This document shows positions 15,001 through 15,910 of a DNA stretch of 15,910 nt, one piece after another (the stretch's first letter is position 1; every line of letters begins with the position of its first letter). The position numbers and the translations under genes are program-made. The notes under the pieces are model-generated. The model searched no databases. It saw only the letters and a list, made by a program, of their open reading frames with translations, and had not been told where the DNA came from. Source of the DNA: Oscillospiraceae bacterium (lineage in GTDB: Bacteria > Bacillota > Clostridia > Oscillospirales > Oscillospiraceae); assembly GCA_016295225.1 (NCBI GenBank), contig JAEDLP010000034.1, positions 1 to 15,910 of the forward strand, given 5' to 3'.

Positions 15001-15160
15001 GCGGGACATGGGCCGGGAAACCCAGTTTATTTTCATTACCCACCGCCGGGAGACCATGGAGGCTGCCGACCTGCTCTACGGGGTCACCATGGAGCGGCAG
15101 GGGGTCAGCAAGGTACTGAAATTGGATTTCAAGCAGGCGGAAGCCCTGCTACATACATAA
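12038..15160 (+). CDS. smc: Chromosome segregation ATPase SMC (short-armed)
   Basis: This cytosolic ABC-type ATPase of the SMC-ScpAB condensin organises the chromosome. The N-terminal head has Walker A GPNGSGKSN (31-39). A coiled coil runs from about 170 to 425. The hinge spans about 430-600, ending in GEILRPGGSMTGGSVNRRGG (580-599). A second coiled coil runs from about 605 to 870. The C-terminal head has the signature LSGGERS (942-948), Walker B FCVVDE (966-971) and the D-loop region IEAALDEAN. The protein is 1040 residues against about 1186 for B. subtilis SMC, with the deficit split about evenly between the two arms while heads and hinge look complete. The start is TTG at 12038 with AAGGGGGA 7 nt upstream; the resulting RLKSLELQGFKSFPDKT is the normal SMC beginning, and no upstream start fits. 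ftsY follows after 26 nt. Confidence 0.96.
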   Translation: MRLKSLELQGFKSFPDKTVLSFDHPLTAIVGPNGSGKSNISDAIRWVLGEQSVRQLRGGRMEDVIFGGAQGRQRQGFAQVSLTLDGCAGLLPDGEEEVTVTRRYYRSGESEYYLNRRQVRLRDVNELFMDTGLGQEGYALIGQGRIDEILSAKSTQRREIFEEAAGISHCRHQKEETQRKLERTQENLLRIADKLEELELQRTPLKAQAEKARTYRKLREELQVLEISLWMDQLEEQRAKTHQLRRDHEASLRDLDRCTREADELYAQSEKHLLQLQDLEAQGETLRTQLSQTESDLRAGQQRMALLRGRIQHNQSSSHRLRGELAEKSARQAGAEAHLVSQKARHAELRAQAAACREKLAQAKEELDRIQAQRRQAQTSREEALRRGKDDLSRCRQQEKQAEEAWMAQRMEEHALGSRVRLLAEMADVYEGYTKGVKTAMGAARQGTLTGVLGPVGELFHVPARYALALETALGGAMQNLLVEDEQAGKAVLQLVKRRDGGRITCLPLTALRPSILREEGLEKEPGVLAVAADLVDCGEQCRPAVQSLLGRTVVVDHLDHGVRLAKSRNYRFPVVTLDGEILRPGGSMTGGSVNRRGGILSRAAEGKEAREKLAQARAELCRREEALEQARSATRKAAAELEALQTQAASHNLDETQSRQEGAVAALREKLAALEAELRAFEPLLAQLTSQRTEAEADKARQEALLAGYDRENETLEQEIADLETEDSRLAEEKAALDSQLRRLTTEKLRLERERTQLDRQARGQNDLQLRLQRASDALEQKRLQASMEESRLLDKLWDTYAMTHQGAQAVRIPIESLSKATRRVGQLGDTIRALGSVNLGAEEEFQRVEERYTYLNDQKTDVETARRELEGVIDGITDEMEEIFLREFTRIQGAFAQTFADLFGGGQGSLSLEDEKDVLNCGIEIRVQPPGKTLRTLSLLSGGERSLVAIALYFAILKVHPTPFCVVDEIEAALDEANGARFIRYLRDMGRETQFIFITHRRETMEAADLLYGVTMERQGVSKVLKLDFKQAEALLHT

Positions 15161-15186
15161 AACAGGAACAACAGGAGGAACACCCT

Positions 15187-15910
15187 ATGGGACTGTTCGA
15201 TAAAATCAAGAAGTTAAGCGTTTTCTCCGGCCTGTTCTCCGTGGACGAGGACTTTTTTGAAGAACTGGAGGAGAACCTGATCCTGTCCGACATGGGCATG
15301 GACACCACCATGGAGGCCGTGGAGGAGCTGCGGAGCCGGGTGAAGGAGCGTAAGATCAAGGAACCCGAGGAGGTGAAGTCCTGCCTGCGGGAAATCTTGG
15401 TGGAGATGCTGGACGTGGGCGACACCGGTCTGGATCTGTCCGGCAAGCCCGCCGTGATCCTGATGATCGGCGTCAACGGCGTGGGCAAGACCACCACCAT
15501 TGGTAAGCTGGCCAACCGCCTGAAAAACGACGGGAACCGGGTCCTGCTGGCCGCCGGGGACACCTTCCGGGCCGCCGCTTCCGACCAGCTGAGCATCTGG
15601 GCCGACCGGGCCAAGGTGGACATCATCAAGCACGGAGAGGGTTCCGACCCCGCCGCCGTGGTTTTCGACGCCATGAACGCCGCCCGGGCCAGAAAGGCCG
15701 ACGTGGTTCTGGTGGACACCGCCGGCCGGCTCCACAACAAGCAGAACCTGATGAACGAGCTGAATAAGATCCGCCGGGTCATCGACCGGGAAGGGGAAAC
15801 CAGCACCAAGGAGGTCTTGCTGGTGCTGGACGCCACCACCGGCCAGAACGGCCTGATCCAGGCCAAGCAGTTCGGCGAGAGCGCCGGCATCACCGGCATC
15901 GTCCTCACCA
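15187..15910 (+). CDS. ftsY: Signal recognition particle receptor FtsY, partial (3' end beyond window)
   Basis: The visible 241 residues belong to the SRP-family GTPase that docks ribosome-SRP complexes at the inner membrane. The protein starts with an amphipathic helix (GLFDKIKKLSVFSGLF, 2-17), a likely membrane-targeting segment. An N domain follows (about 18-85), then the G domain with G1 GVNGVGKT (95-102), DTFRAAASDQL (125-135), G3 DTAGR (177-181) and DATTGQNG (215-222). The window ends just before the expected TKLDGTAKGG motif. There is no long acidic A domain like that of E. coli, as is normal for Firmicutes. The ATG at 15187 has AACAGGAGGA upstream. The smc-ftsY order is conserved in Firmicutes, where rnc often precedes; rnc is not present here. 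Confidence 0.96.
   Translation, partial: MGLFDKIKKLSVFSGLFSVDEDFFEELEENLILSDMGMDTTMEAVEELRSRVKERKIKEPEEVKSCLREILVEMLDVGDTGLDLSGKPAVILMIGVNGVGKTTTIGKLANRLKNDGNRVLLAAGDTFRAAASDQLSIWADRAKVDIIKHGEGSDPAAVVFDAMNAARARKADVVLVDTAGRLHNKQNLMNELNKIRRVIDREGETSTKEVLLVLDATTGQNGLIQAKQFGESAGITGIVLT

Noticed and set aside
12191..15043. A 950-codon open frame on the minus strand opposite smc, and similar long antisense frames (e.g. 2590-4389, 5870-7537)
   Set aside because: They are shadows of GC-rich coding DNA. Their translations are low-complexity Gly/His/Gln-rich with no domain, while the sense frames encode well-known proteins.

Overview
The window looks like chromosomal DNA from a high-GC gut-type Clostridia, most likely Oscillospirales close to Flavonifractor, Lawsonibacter or Intestinimonas. 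That placement is an inference from four things: the GC-rich third codon positions, the AGGAGG-type ribosome binding sites with some TTG/GTG starts, the S-box-type riboswitch, and the short palindromic repeats between genes. All genes except the first run on the + strand. No mobile element, phage gene, CRISPR array, tRNA or rRNA was found.

Region 1 (1-1207) is a divergent intergenic region. Leftward lies a partial rhomboid-fold membrane protein that lacks the protease catalytic motif and carries a Cys-rich tail. Rightward lie a sigma-A-type promoter, a compact SAM riboswitch of the SAM-I/SAM-IV clan, a candidate antiterminator and an intrinsic terminator.

Region 2 (1208-10515) is a methionine/SAM-cycle cluster: ahcY, metK, a family 2 glycosyltransferase, an O-antigen ligase/polymerase-like membrane protein, metF, a stand-alone methionine synthase reactivation-domain protein, and a metH lacking that domain. 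Together these make SAM from methionine (MetK), clear S-adenosylhomocysteine to homocysteine (AhcY), make methyl-THF (MetF) and remethylate homocysteine with cobalamin (MetH, with its activator supplied in trans). The two surface-glycan genes sit in the middle with short gaps. I see no strong terminator between the riboswitch and metH, so the SAM switch may control all seven genes. A nested inverted-repeat element separates ahcY from metK, and a 12-bp hairpin repeat forms the 3' end of metK.

Region 3 (10516-11938) holds a promoter, an intrinsic terminator-like hairpin starting at the predicted +1, and an ammonium channel of the Rh (Rhesus) rather than Amt subtype, followed by a strong terminator.

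Region 4 (11972-15910) is a promoter and an smc-ftsY pair (chromosome condensation and signal recognition particle receptor). SMC starts at TTG and has shortened coiled-coil arms. ftsY runs off the window. Most of the content belongs to known families. The best leads are the reactivation protein with an altered SAM-binding motif and a four-Cys tail, the pseudo-rhomboid with a Cys-rich tail, and the leader hairpin of the Rh gene.
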